Notes under the pieces: model-generated
Told to the model about the DNA's origin: nothing
Seen by the model: only the letters and a program-made list of their open reading frames with translations
The model's database searches: none
Assembly (NCBI GenBank): GCA_951828585.1
Contig: OX639991.1
Coordinates: forward strand, 2,016,576 to 2,080,575
Source of the DNA: Longimicrobiales bacterium
Lineage (GTDB): Bacteria; Gemmatimonadota; Gemmatimonadetes; Longimicrobiales; Gaopeijiaceae
Direction of reading: 5' to 3'
Length of the DNA stretch: 64,000 nt
Part shown: positions 51,315-60,169 of the stretch, piece by piece
How the letters are laid out: each line of letters begins with the position of its first letter
Position numbering within the stretch: position 1 is the first letter of the stretch
Made by a program: the position numbers and the translations under genes

Positions 51315-53600
51315 ATGACCACCGCATCCCCTCCCCGGCGGCACCTCGGCCTCCTCGGCGCGACCGGCATCGGTGTCGGCGCGATCGTGGGCGGCGGCTT
51401 CCTCGCGCTGGCCGGGATCGGCTTCCAGGCCACCGGCCCGAGCGCGATCCTGGCCTTCGCGCTGAACGGCGGCATCGCAATCCTGACGGTGTTCTCCTTC
51501 GCCGAACTGGCCGCCCGGTTCCCTCGCTCCGGGGGCACCTACGCGTATGCGCGGCGGGTGCTCACGGTCGAGGCGGCGTTCGCGGTGGGGTGGGTGGTCT
51601 GGTTCGCGTCGGCGGTGGCGGCGGTGCTGTACGCCATGGGGTTCGCGGTCTTCTTCGTCCCCTTCCTGGAGCAGATGCTGCGGTTGGCGGGCAACGAGCC
51701 TCCGGCGTGGCTTGGGGACCGTCTGGCGCTGGTCGGCTATGCGCTCTGCGCGGTGGCCTTCTACGCGTGGCGGCTGACCCGGTTCGCGGTGGGGGGACGC
51801 CAGTGGGAGACGATGGGGAAGGTGGTGGTGCTGGTCGTGCTGATCCTGGCCGGGTTCTTCGCACTCTTCGCCGAAGGACCCGCTCCCGGGGACCTGGCCG
51901 CGCGCTTCCGGCCGTTCTTCACGGAGGGCTTCACGGGGCTGCTCCAGGCCATGGGGTACACCTTCATCGCCCTGCAGGGCTTCGACCTGATCGCCGCGGT
52001 GGGGGGCGAGGTGCGGGACGCCGAACGCAACGTTCCCAAGGCGATGTTCCTCTCGCTGGGCACCGCGCTGGTCATCTTCCTGCCGCTGCTGTTTCTGATC
52101 GTGACTGTGGGCGTGCCGGGCGGGACCGTGACCGAGTTGGCCGCCGAGAATCCCGAAATCCTGGTGGCCGAAGCCGCCCGCAACTTCATGGGTTCGGCGG
52201 GCTACTGGCTGGTCGTGGCCGCCGGCCTGCTCTCCATGCTCTCCGCGCTCCAGGTCAACCTGATCGCGGCGTCGCGCTTTGCCCAGGCGATGGCGACGGA
52301 CCGCACACTGCCGCAACGGTATGCGCGCCTCACATCCGCGACCGGGACGCCCACGGCCGCGGTGCGTTTGACGGCCGTGGTGGCCGCGTTTCTGCTGGTC
52401 GCGGTCCCCAATGTGGCGGCGGCGGGCGCAGCCTCCAGCCTCGTCTTCCTGGGGAGCTTCGCGCTGACCCATACGATTGCATATCTCGCGCGCAGGCGCG
52501 CCGGGCGGCCGCTGAGCTTCCATACTCCGTGGTTCCCGGCGATTCCGATTGCGGGCGGATCGGCGTGCATGCTGATTGGCCTCTACCAGGCGGTGGCGGT
52601 GCCCTCGGCGGGGGTGCTGGCGGCGCTCTGGCTCAGCGCCGGTGCCATCCTCTACGCGCTGTATCTGGGACCGCGGGCACGGGTGGTCGACGCATCTTCG
52701 GAGGCGCGGGATCCCCAGTTGATCAAGTTGCGGGGACGCCGGCCGGTTGTGCTCACGCCGATCGCCAACCCGGCCAGCGCGCCCACGATGGTGGCGATGG
52801 CCAAGGCGCTCGCGCCGCCCGATGTGGGCCGGGTCCAGCTGCTCTCAGTGGTGGAATGGCAGGAGGGGGCCGAAGCGCAGGTTCTGCCTCAGGGGATCAG
52901 CGACGCGCAGGCGGTCCTGGGCGGGGCGCTCAGCACGGCGGTGGACGTGGATCTGAGACCCGAGGCGCTCATCACGCTGCACAAGGATCCGTGGAGCGAG
53001 ATCGCCAGGGTGGCCGAGGCGGTCAGGTGCGAGAAGCTGCTCCTGGGCGTCGGCGAACTGGACGATTCGCTGATGACCGGGCCCCTATCCCGGGTCATCG
53101 GCGCGGTGGATGCCGACGTGGTGATCCTGCGCGCTCCGCACGACTGGCGACCCGACCAGGCGCACAGCATCCTGGCCCCGTCACGGGGAGGACGCGACCA
53201 GAGCCCGGTCCGTGCGCGCCTGCTGGGAAGTCTGGTGCGGGATGCGCCGCGGGACGTGGCCTTCCTGGGCGTGGTCTCTCCGACGGTCGCCGGGGGTGCT
53301 CACCGCCGGGCCGTGAAGGATCTGGAGCGCCTCGCGTGGGACGAGGTGGGTGACCAGGCGCACGCCGAACTGGCGGTCAGCGACGACGTGGTGGCGCAGG
53401 TGGCACGCAGGGCCGAGGAGTGCGACCTGCTGATTCTGGGCTTCCACCGCAGGCGTCGCCGCCGCGCCGTCTTCAGCAACCTCATGCTCAAGATTGCGCG
53501 GGCCACGACGTGTCCCCTGGTCATGATCAGCCACCGCCACAGCTCGTCGGTCATGGCGAACCCGTCGCTGCTGGGGAGCACGCAGGAGTCCGAGAAGTAG
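51315..53600 (+). CDS. APC-family amino-acid permease with C-terminal UspA-like domains
   Basis: 761 aa. Residues about 5-460 are a 12-helix amino acid-polyamine-organocation transporter (GIGVGAIVGGGFLALAG in helix 1, FAELAARFPRSGGTYAYARR after helix 2). From about 480 a cytosolic tail follows with two universal-stress-protein-like modules (VVLTPIANPASAPTMVAMAKAL and a second one ending in ARATTCPLVMISH). Such tails may regulate uptake by binding nucleotides. ATG 51315 is chosen as it directly precedes helix 1. Substrate unknown, and no operon partner. Confidence 0.85.
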   Translation: MTTASPPRRHLGLLGATGIGVGAIVGGGFLALAGIGFQATGPSAILAFALNGGIAILTVFSFAELAARFPRSGGTYAYARRVLTVEAAFAVGWVVWFASAVAAVLYAMGFAVFFVPFLEQMLRLAGNEPPAWLGDRLALVGYALCAVAFYAWRLTRFAVGGRQWETMGKVVVLVVLILAGFFALFAEGPAPGDLAARFRPFFTEGFTGLLQAMGYTFIALQGFDLIAAVGGEVRDAERNVPKAMFLSLGTALVIFLPLLFLIVTVGVPGGTVTELAAENPEILVAEAARNFMGSAGYWLVVAAGLLSMLSALQVNLIAASRFAQAMATDRTLPQRYARLTSATGTPTAAVRLTAVVAAFLLVAVPNVAAAGAASSLVFLGSFALTHTIAYLARRRAGRPLSFHTPWFPAIPIAGGSACMLIGLYQAVAVPSAGVLAALWLSAGAILYALYLGPRARVVDASSEARDPQLIKLRGRRPVVLTPIANPASAPTMVAMAKALAPPDVGRVQLLSVVEWQEGAEAQVLPQGISDAQAVLGGALSTAVDVDLRPEALITLHKDPWSEIARVAEAVRCEKLLLGVGELDDSLMTGPLSRVIGAVDADVVILRAPHDWRPDQAHSILAPSRGGRDQSPVRARLLGSLVRDAPRDVAFLGVVSPTVAGGAHRRAVKDLERLAWDEVGDQAHAELAVSDDVVAQVARRAEECDLLILGFHRRRRRRAVFSNLMLKIARATTCPLVMISHRHSSSVMANPSLLGSTQESEK

Positions 53601-53624
53601 CGGGCGGTTCCGCCGCGAACCAAC

Positions 53625-56315
53625 TCAGCGCAGCAGGTTCCGATAGACCTCGATCGCGGTGTCCACCCGCGCCAGGAAGTGGTCCCGGGCTACGTCGGCG
53701 GTCCAGCTGTCCCGCGCTACCACCCGCCCGCGAAAGGCCTCAGCGGCCGCGAGAAGGAAGCGAACATCCGCCTCGGATCGATACTCCCGGTCGCCGGCCA
53801 CGATCCACACCGGGCTGGTCTGGGCGAAGGCGTAGCCGTCCGCCACCAGCGTGTTACGGGGCCCCAGCGCCCGCGCGGCGATCCAGCCGCCCTCGTCGGT
53901 GCGCACCCGGGTCTCGAAGCGGAACCGTTCGTCCTGGTCCGCGGCGTCGAAGGTCTCGACAACACTCCCGTTGACCACGATCTCAACGGTGGTCAGGGGA
54001 GTGATGGAGGCCGCCTCCACCACCACCAGCCGCTCCCCCCCGCCCCCTTCCGGCACGCGGATCTCGCCGCCGGGCTCCACCCCGTCGACCGTGAGGAAGA
54101 GCAGGGGACCGTTCGTCGCGAAGGTGCGCCGATCGCGCACGGCCTCGAGCCAGGGCTCCACGGTGAGGGCCGCGTCCGTCGGCGCGCCTGCCGCCTCGCC
54201 AGGCGCGGCCGGGCCCACTTCACCGGGACCGCGCCCTTCAACGCCATTGTCGGGTCCTCCTACCCCACCGGGACCGCGCCTTGCAGCCCCATTGTCGGGT
54301 GCTCCCTCACTACTCGGTACCTCCATCCGCGCATACGTCCGGCTCGCGCCCGGACCCGGATCGCGCCACACGTCCGAAAAGTTGTCCGTCCCGCCGGTTG
54401 CGGCGAGGCGGAAGCCCGCGTTGAGCAGCCGGTAGTAGATCTCGGCGTTGTCGAGTTCGTCGTACCAGAAGCAGATGACATCGTAGAAGTCGCCGGCGCC
54501 GAGGGCGGCGTCTATGGGAATCTCCGACCAGCTCACGTCTTCAGGCGTGTCCACCGAGCCGTTGAAGGGGTGCATGAAGCCGCCGGTTCCGCCCATTTCG
54601 CGCGCGGCGTCGAGGTAGTCCGCGTTGAGGAGGTCGGCGGCGAACGGGGTGTTGGCCGCGCCGCCGATCAACGGGGTGATGAAATGGTCGATGCCGGCGA
54701 GGCCGACATGGCCGAACGAACCGCGGAACTCCTGCGCGTACTGAAGGACGTGTTCGCCGGTGGAGAGGGGGTGGGGGCGGCCGGTGAGGTCGTCCCAGCG
54801 TCCCATGAGGCGGGTGCCGTCCATGTGGATGAGCGCGATCGCGACCCGCAGGTCCTCGCTGGCGATGTCGTTGAAGAAGTCCTCATGGGTGAGGCCGTAG
54901 CGGCCCTGGTGGAGGTCGTGGACGTGCGTGTCCCCGGCGAACCAGCCGAGGTCGCGCGTGTCGATGAGGCGGTCGAGTTGCAGGGACAGCTCGGGGTTGT
55001 CGCCGGGTGTGACCTCGACGGTGTGGTAGATGGGGCGGTACTCGAGTCCCTTGCGCACCTGGATGATAACGAGGCCGGCGGGCACCTCCACCTCGAAGTC
55101 GCCGGTTGTGCGGAAGTAGTGTGTCTCGGTGGGGGTAAGGACGCGGTGGAATCCGTCGCGGGGGGCGTAGCCGCGGCCGTCGGCGCCGTAGACGGAGACG
55201 CGGGCGGGGGTGGGGTCACCGGTCTCGTCCAGCACGGTTGCGCGCAGGCGCCCGACCGGGTCCAGGTACGTGCGGTCGCTCAAGTCCAGCGTTCGCCAGG
55301 AACCCCGCGCGCCTCCCGAAACCGGCATCACATGGAGTTCGGTGGGGCCGTTTTCGTTGGAGACGAAGGCGATTCGGTCGCCATCCGGGCTCACTCGCGG
55401 GGTCAACTCGTGGCTCGTGCCGCCGGTCAGCCGGAGGGGGTTGCCCCCGGCGGCCCCGACGAGCACCAGGTCGTTCGAGCCGGCGTCGTCCGACACGTAC
55501 ACCAGGGCGCTGCCGTCGGGAAGCCAGTCCGGCCGGGCGCGGTAGGCGGTCTCCTCGGAGCGAGCCAGCACGGGTTCGCCGCTGCCTGCCCAGAAGTCGT
55601 CCCCCGGCTTCGGCAACATCCGTGTCCAGATTCCCCCGCTCCCCGCCACCCCCGGCGCGGGCGCCATGTACGCCATCACCCCCTGCGCCGAAACCCGCGG
55701 CTGGTACTGGTTGCCCGGTCCCACGACCACCGCTTCACGCTGACCAATCCGGATTCTCATCGGCGCCGACGAAGCGCGCGTCGGCAACTCGACCCGGTGA
55801 ATGTCCATGCCCCCCCGGCCCGCCGTCGCGAAGTAGACGAAACGCCCCTCTGGACCCCATGCGGGCTGCACGTCCACCCCACCGCCCTCGAACAGGAGCG
55901 TGACCTCCCCCCTGTCCAAATCCAGCACCGCGATGTCCAGCCCGACACCCGTCTCCACCGTCATCACAATGCGGGACCCGTCGGGACTCCAATCCGGCTC
56001 GAAGTGGTACCAGGGCCCCCGCGTGAGCTGCTCGGCGGTGCCGCCTTCCGCCGGAACACGCCAGATGTCACCCGCCATGGCAAAGGCGATCCATTCGCCA
56101 TCCGGCGACCAGGTGGGGCTCATCGGTCCGGTGCTGACCGGGGGCAGCATGTGCAGTTCGCCCCGGATGTTTCCGTTCAGGCTGGCGTAGCGCAGGACCG
56201 AGGTGCGTTCGGGCGTCTGGGCGGCGGCCGGCCTCGAGACCGGGGCCGCGCAGATCCCCAGGGCCGCGACGATGGTGGCGGTGGTTCTGGTGGACTTCGT
56301 CAGAATGGAAACCAT
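53625..56315 (-). CDS. CehA/McbA-family metallohydrolase with N-terminal beta-propeller
   Basis: 896 aa with a signal peptide (APVSRPAAAQ). Residues about 40-360 are TolB/WD40-like propeller blades (WSPDGEWIAFA, WSPDGSRIVM, VSPDGDRIAFVSNE). A short CarboxypepD-like domain follows. The C-terminal half is a PHP-like amidohydrolase with the metal motif GDTHVHDLH and GGTDNFSD. A linker of two 15-aa repeats lies near residue 690. Related enzymes hydrolyse esters or phosphoesters; the substrate here is unknown. The start codon sits 2 nt from a TTTAC-GTAAA palindrome. Confidence 0.83.
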   Translation of the reverse strand: MVSILTKSTRTTATIVAALGICAAPVSRPAAAQTPERTSVLRYASLNGNIRGELHMLPPVSTGPMSPTWSPDGEWIAFAMAGDIWRVPAEGGTAEQLTRGPWYHFEPDWSPDGSRIVMTVETGVGLDIAVLDLDRGEVTLLFEGGGVDVQPAWGPEGRFVYFATAGRGGMDIHRVELPTRASSAPMRIRIGQREAVVVGPGNQYQPRVSAQGVMAYMAPAPGVAGSGGIWTRMLPKPGDDFWAGSGEPVLARSEETAYRARPDWLPDGSALVYVSDDAGSNDLVLVGAAGGNPLRLTGGTSHELTPRVSPDGDRIAFVSNENGPTELHVMPVSGGARGSWRTLDLSDRTYLDPVGRLRATVLDETGDPTPARVSVYGADGRGYAPRDGFHRVLTPTETHYFRTTGDFEVEVPAGLVIIQVRKGLEYRPIYHTVEVTPGDNPELSLQLDRLIDTRDLGWFAGDTHVHDLHQGRYGLTHEDFFNDIASEDLRVAIALIHMDGTRLMGRWDDLTGRPHPLSTGEHVLQYAQEFRGSFGHVGLAGIDHFITPLIGGAANTPFAADLLNADYLDAAREMGGTGGFMHPFNGSVDTPEDVSWSEIPIDAALGAGDFYDVICFWYDELDNAEIYYRLLNAGFRLAATGGTDNFSDVWRDPGPGASRTYARMEVPSSEGAPDNGAARRGPGGVGGPDNGVEGRGPGEVGPAAPGEAAGAPTDAALTVEPWLEAVRDRRTFATNGPLLFLTVDGVEPGGEIRVPEGGGGERLVVVEAASITPLTTVEIVVNGSVVETFDAADQDERFRFETRVRTDEGGWIAARALGPRNTLVADGYAFAQTSPVWIVAGDREYRSEADVRFLLAAAEAFRGRVVARDSWTADVARDHFLARVDTAIEVYRNLLR
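54219..54300 (-). repeat. 45-nt tandem duplication in the CehA linker
   Basis: Two diverged copies with 45-nt period. Landmarks are ACCGGGACCGCGCC (54222-54235 and 54267-54280) and CATTGTCGGGT (54245-54255 and 54290-54300). They encode Gly/Pro/Asp-rich linker repeats (PDNG...RGPG) within the coding frame. Confidence 0.7.
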
Positions 56316-56317
56316 GG

Positions 56318-56332
56318 TTTACTTTTTGTAAA
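56318..56332 (-). promoter_or_regulatory. TTTAC-N5-GTAAA palindrome at the CehA-like gene start
   Basis: TTTAC (56318-56322) and GTAAA (56328-56332) with a 5-nt T spacer lie 2 nt upstream of the ATG at 56315. No ribosome-binding sequence is seen there. The position suits an operator or a leader hairpin. Confidence 0.35.
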
Positions 56333-56362
56333 GTGTAGATGACATCCGTGCGAGTACAGGCT

Positions 56363-59300
56363 TCAACGCCGGTCGTCGGAACGGGGGAGGCCGCGGGTGA
56401 AGAGCACCTGCAGGCCTGGCTCGCCGGTTACCGCGGACGTTCCCTGCCGCGCGGCCGCGGTTGCGTCCTCGCCCCGCAGGATCGCGCGCACCTGCCCGGA
56501 GCGGGGATCGCGCAGGATGGCGAGCGGCCGGTTGTCGGTTTCGTCCAGAGTGAAGGATCCCTCCGGTCCCGACAGGGTGATGGTGGCGAGGTCTCCGATC
56601 CGGTTGGCCGGCACGGGAAGGGCGTAGGCGAAGCCGTTGCCGCCGTCGCCGTCCTCCACCGTCGGCATCTCGAAGCTGATCGAGAAGAGCTCGCGGCCGT
56701 CCCGGGTGCGCCCGGTGATCAGGTAGGGGCCGGTTGTGTGGGGGAGGGCGGGTGGGATGTCGGCCGCGAGGACGGGTTCCAGGTGCAAGCGGCCGGCGGC
56801 GTCCACGCCTCCCCACAGAAGCAGCGAGCTCTCCGGGCGTGCGTTGGCGTGCGAGGCGGAGGTGCGTGCCGCGGCAACCCTGTACCGGAGCGCTTTGGCG
56901 AAGTGGTAGTCGCCCACCCATCTTGGCGGGCAATAGGACATGAGGTCCTGTCTTCGCGGCGACACGAGTTCACCCCCCTCACGACTGTCGTAGCCCCAGG
57001 AGCCGATCGAACCGTCGAGGGACGGGTAGTGGGGATCCAGCCGCGTGGCACCGCCGCAGGAAGCGTGCAGGAGGCTCAGGTTGTGGCCGATTTCGTGAGC
57101 CATGGTGGTGGCGTCGAGGACCGAGAAGCTGGATCTGCCCCCAACGTAGGCGACGCCAATACGCCTTCCCAATCCCGTCATTGTGCCCATGTAGTAGCCG
57201 CGTCCGCCCTCCATGACCTGGATGGCGTGGGTGGTTCTGAGAAGATAGAGCAGGTCGCGGGAGGACACCTCCACCGGGTCATGTGCCGTGACGCCCAGGT
57301 CGCCGATCGGGAGGAGAGTGCGGGTGGCCCACAGCAGTTCGTGCTCGCCAGGGTCGGCGGCCATCGCCACAATCGAATCGATGACCGCCGAGTCGGGTGA
57401 CGGCTCCCACAGGAAGGGGATCAGCGTGAGGTCGAACGCAGGCATCTCATGGACCGGAATTGCGATCCGCCCGGTTTCCGGTATCCGCTCGGGCAACCCC
57501 AGCGACTCGTCCATCGTCCCGGCCGGATCGACGTTGATGACCAATTCGAGTCCCGGCTGCACCCATGCGGCGGGAATCACCGCGTTCACGGAAAGACCCA
57601 GGTCGCCTTCGTCCACCTCCGTGGGCAGAGTGCCTGCCTTCCCCGCAATATCCGCGACATACCCCCGCTCCCCATGCAGATAGAAGGTGGCGCGAACGCG
57701 TGGAATGCGATCGCCTCCGGACCGCGCGGCGGTCACGAAGACCCTGAGCAGCGCCTCCTCGCCGGCCACCAGGGGGACCGGGTACTCCCGCGACTGGACC
57801 GCCTGCGTCAGGTATGCCGCCCACGCGTCGCAGCGGGCCACCCGGTTCTCGGGAATCCGTTCCAGCCATGCCAGGAAGGTCGGGTCGGAGGGTGCGCAGA
57901 GTGCGGTGCCTCCGGTCAGCAGCTTCCTCACCAGGTTGAGCGAGGCGAGGCCGGCGGGCAACTCGCCGGTGAGCTCCTCGTTGTCGGCGAGGTTCAGCTG
58001 CCGGAGCCCGGTCATGTCTCCCAACTCGGGTGGAACCGAACCGGCCAGTCCGTTGTCGTCCAGGTCCAGCCCGAAAACCCGCCCGTCCAGAGGAGCCTGG
58101 ACTCCGTACCAGTTCCGAACCGGAGCATCTGTCAACCAATCGCGCCGTCTGGTCCAGCCGGAACCGCCCGTCGCCTCGAAGAACGCGACGAGAGCCGCCC
58201 GGTCGCGGTGCACGACGGTGATCCTTGCCCCCCCGGCCTCTCCATCGACCGTTGCGCTGATTGTCGCCCTGCCCTCGCGTCCAGCCGTGACCAGGCCGCC
58301 GTCGTCCACGCGCGCAACCCCCGTGGCGCTGGTGGACCAGGCGAAGTCTGCCGCCTGCACGACTTGGCGACCGTTCTCGTCCAGCGCGATCGCATCCAGA
58401 CGAAGGGTGTCGCCTCCCACGATGGTGGGCGTGGCGGGGGACACCACGACCGATCGTACCACCTGCATGACCGTGAGGCGTGCCTCGCCCGACGCTTCAC
58501 CGGCCGCGACTCTGACCGCGGTCGTTCCGTTTCCGGTCGCCGTGGCCGTCCCAGCGGAGTCGACTGTTGCGACGGCCGAATCACCGCTCTCCCAGGAGAC
58601 CGCCGCCTCGGGCAACGGCCTCCCGATCTGGTCGAGGACCTCGGCGGCCAGCGTTATCCGTTGGTCCAGCGCGGTGAGAAGCACGGAGTCGGGGGTGACG
58701 GCGACGGCGGTGGGCACGGGCCGCTCGACGTCTGCCCCGATCCCGTATCCGGTCGCGAGTCCCTCCGTGTCCGTGGCGGTCACCGTGACGGTGGCCATTC
58801 CCTGCCCCGCGCCCGTAACCGTGGCCGTATCACTGACCGTGGCGACCGTCGCCACGCTCTCGTCCGAGGTCTCGGCCGCATACACAAGCGCGTCTCCGTC
58901 CGGGTCGCTGAAGTAGACCGACAGGACGATCACGGCAGCTTCGCCTGTAATCAGTCCCAGCGGGGGGATGGAATCGGCCACGGGAGCCCGGTTCGGCACG
59001 GTCACCGGGAAGCTCTGCTGGACCGAGAGCCCGTCGGGGTCGAAGGCGGTAATGGTTACGGTCGCCGTACCCTTTGCCACACCCAACACGGAGAGAGTGT
59101 TTCCGGACACCGTGGCGATCGCCACCTCCATGTCGGAAGTCTCGGCCATGTAGGTGAGCGCGTCCCCGTCCGGGTCGTTGAAGTGAACGGAGAGATCAAC
59201 CGTGGCCGTCTCGCCGACGCCGACGGTGAGCGCGGGGATCGGGGCGACCGGCACGGGGGCATCCGCGCAGGCCGCTGCCCAGACGACAGCCACCAGTCCG

Positions 59301-59383
59301 TGGAGAAGTCCGCGCGGGAGCCGGGAGCGGGGCGTCACCGGGCCGGCAAGGCGCGAGGAGAGGGCAGCAGCCGGGCTATTCAT
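56363..59383 (-). CDS. Multidomain secreted metzincin-type zinc protease
   Basis: 1006 aa lipoprotein (lipobox AAAC near residue 40). In order: two cadherin/putative-Ig-like repeats with DPDGDALTYMAETSD and DPDGDALVYAAETSD, two bacterial Ig-like (Big_2) domains with TATGNGTTAVRV and REGRATISATV, a short leucine-rich segment (GLDLDDNGLAGSVPPELG), then a zinc protease. The metzincin signature HEIGHNLSLLH (His763, Glu764, His767, His773) and the Met-turn DLMSYC are present. It is probably surface anchored and binds and degrades protein. Start ATG 59383 or GTG 59395, neither with a clear ribosome site. Confidence 0.82.
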   Translation of the reverse strand: MNSPAAALSSRLAGPVTPRSRLPRGLLHGLVAVVWAAACADAPVPVAPIPALTVGVGETATVDLSVHFNDPDGDALTYMAETSDMEVAIATVSGNTLSVLGVAKGTATVTITAFDPDGLSVQQSFPVTVPNRAPVADSIPPLGLITGEAAVIVLSVYFSDPDGDALVYAAETSDESVATVATVSDTATVTGAGQGMATVTVTATDTEGLATGYGIGADVERPVPTAVAVTPDSVLLTALDQRITLAAEVLDQIGRPLPEAAVSWESGDSAVATVDSAGTATATGNGTTAVRVAAGEASGEARLTVMQVVRSVVVSPATPTIVGGDTLRLDAIALDENGRQVVQAADFAWSTSATGVARVDDGGLVTAGREGRATISATVDGEAGGARITVVHRDRAALVAFFEATGGSGWTRRRDWLTDAPVRNWYGVQAPLDGRVFGLDLDDNGLAGSVPPELGDMTGLRQLNLADNEELTGELPAGLASLNLVRKLLTGGTALCAPSDPTFLAWLERIPENRVARCDAWAAYLTQAVQSREYPVPLVAGEEALLRVFVTAARSGGDRIPRVRATFYLHGERGYVADIAGKAGTLPTEVDEGDLGLSVNAVIPAAWVQPGLELVINVDPAGTMDESLGLPERIPETGRIAIPVHEMPAFDLTLIPFLWEPSPDSAVIDSIVAMAADPGEHELLWATRTLLPIGDLGVTAHDPVEVSSRDLLYLLRTTHAIQVMEGGRGYYMGTMTGLGRRIGVAYVGGRSSFSVLDATTMAHEIGHNLSLLHASCGGATRLDPHYPSLDGSIGSWGYDSREGGELVSPRRQDLMSYCPPRWVGDYHFAKALRYRVAAARTSASHANARPESSLLLWGGVDAAGRLHLEPVLAADIPPALPHTTGPYLITGRTRDGRELFSISFEMPTVEDGDGGNGFAYALPVPANRIGDLATITLSGPEGSFTLDETDNRPLAILRDPRSGQVRAILRGEDATAAARQGTSAVTGEPGLQVLFTRGLPRSDDRR

Positions 59384-59421
59384 CCGATGAGCCACGCGGA
59401 GTGCGGTGTTTCAAGGATATG

Positions 59422-59463
59422 ATGTATACTATACATGACATAATGTAACGTTGTCTTTACATT
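59422..59463 (-). promoter_or_regulatory. Two palindromes in the metzincin promoter region
   Basis: ATGTATA-C-TATACAT (59422-59436) is a perfect 7-nt dyad. AATGTAA (59442-59448) and TTACATT (59457-59463) form a second dyad with 8-nt spacer. On the minus strand TATAGT (59433-59428) could be a -10 box, with AAGACA 18 nt upstream as -35, so the first dyad overlaps the -10. Confidence 0.4.
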
Positions 59464-59651
59464 GTGAATAAGCGACGCGAAGCGGTCCAGCACCGATCGG
59501 GGGAGGGAAACAGTACGCGCCGCGATGGTGCAGGAGCAAGGGTGGAAGGGCGAGGCGGCCGGGCGCGCGCGAGGGAGGTGAGAACGGTGAGGAGTGGGGA
59601 CGGTGCGGCTCGCGAAAGCGGACGAGTCGAACGGCCCGGCAATTTTCTTGC

Positions 59652-59680
59652 TTGACATTCCCCGAACCATCCCCTAATAT
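59652..59680 (+). promoter_or_regulatory. Near-consensus sigma-70 promoter of the second BlaI operon
   Basis: TTGACA (59652-59657), 17-nt spacer, TAATAT (59675-59680): a perfect -35 and a 5/6 -10 at optimal spacing. It is the best promoter in the window and is directly followed by a palindrome. Transcription would start around 59687. Confidence 0.75.
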
Positions 59681-59681
59681 C

Positions 59682-59697
59682 TCCTAACGACTTAGGA
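59682..59697 (+). promoter_or_regulatory. Palindromic operator overlapping the start site
   Basis: TCCTAA (59682-59687), 4-nt spacer CGAC, TTAGGA (59692-59697). The perfect dyad begins 2 nt after the -10 box and covers the expected transcription start. A repressor bound here would block the strong promoter. BlaI autorepression is the simplest inference. Confidence 0.65.
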
Positions 59698-59776
59698 ATT
59701 GAATCGAACGGGGCCGCCTAGCTGACCCCGGACGCAGACCAGGGCGCGACGCGCCGGCCGAAAGGGCGAATCACAA

Positions 59777-60169
59777 GTGAGCACGCTTACCAGACGGGAA
59801 ATGGATGTCATGGCGGTCCTCTGGGACCAGGGATCCGCCACCGTCGCCGATGTCAGGGACCGGCTCGACGACGACCTTGCCTACAACACGGTCCTGACCA
59901 TCCTGCGAATCCTGGAGAGGAAGGGACTGGCGGGACGGCGGAAACATGGCCGCGCCCATCGCTACCGTCCGTTGCTGGGGCGGGCGGAGGCGGGCCGGTC
60001 GGTGCTCGGGCGCCTGCGCGACAAGGTGTTCTGCGGGTCGGCCGAACTTCTCATGACCCAGCTTGTTACCGAAGAGCAGCTGTCCCCGGACGCCGTGAGG
60101 AGGCTCCAGCGGCTGCTCAACCAGCAGTTGGCGGTCGTGGACCGCCCCGAACAGGAGGATGAAGAATGA
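59777..60169 (+). CDS. BlaI/MecI-family transcriptional repressor (second copy)
   Basis: 130 aa winged-helix repressor. Characteristic sequence: LTRREMDVMAVLWDQGSATVADV at the N-terminus, LAYNTVLTILRILERKGL for the recognition helix and wing, and a helical C-terminus with GSAELLMTQLV. The GTG start has a weak AAAGGG upstream. The stop overlaps the M56 gene (ATGA). The promoter and dyad at 59652-59697 lie about 80 nt upstream, suggesting autoregulation relieved by proteolysis. Confidence 0.92.
   Translation: MSTLTRREMDVMAVLWDQGSATVADVRDRLDDDLAYNTVLTILRILERKGLAGRRKHGRAHRYRPLLGRAEAGRSVLGRLRDKVFCGSAELLMTQLVTEEQLSPDAVRRLQRLLNQQLAVVDRPEQEDEE

Larger units (their letters stand above)
59396..59776. 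other. Divergent regulatory region between metzincin and BlaI genes
   Basis: 381 nt without a supported gene; a 63-codon frame at 59464 has no family resemblance. It contains two AT-rich dyads at 59422-59463 and the promoter/operator pair at 59652-59697, each facing a different gene. Confidence 0.55.

Noticed and set aside
59464-59655. 63-codon frame in the regulatory region upstream of BlaI
   Set aside because: Low-complexity Arg/Gly sequence, no ribosome site, and it runs through the promoter.
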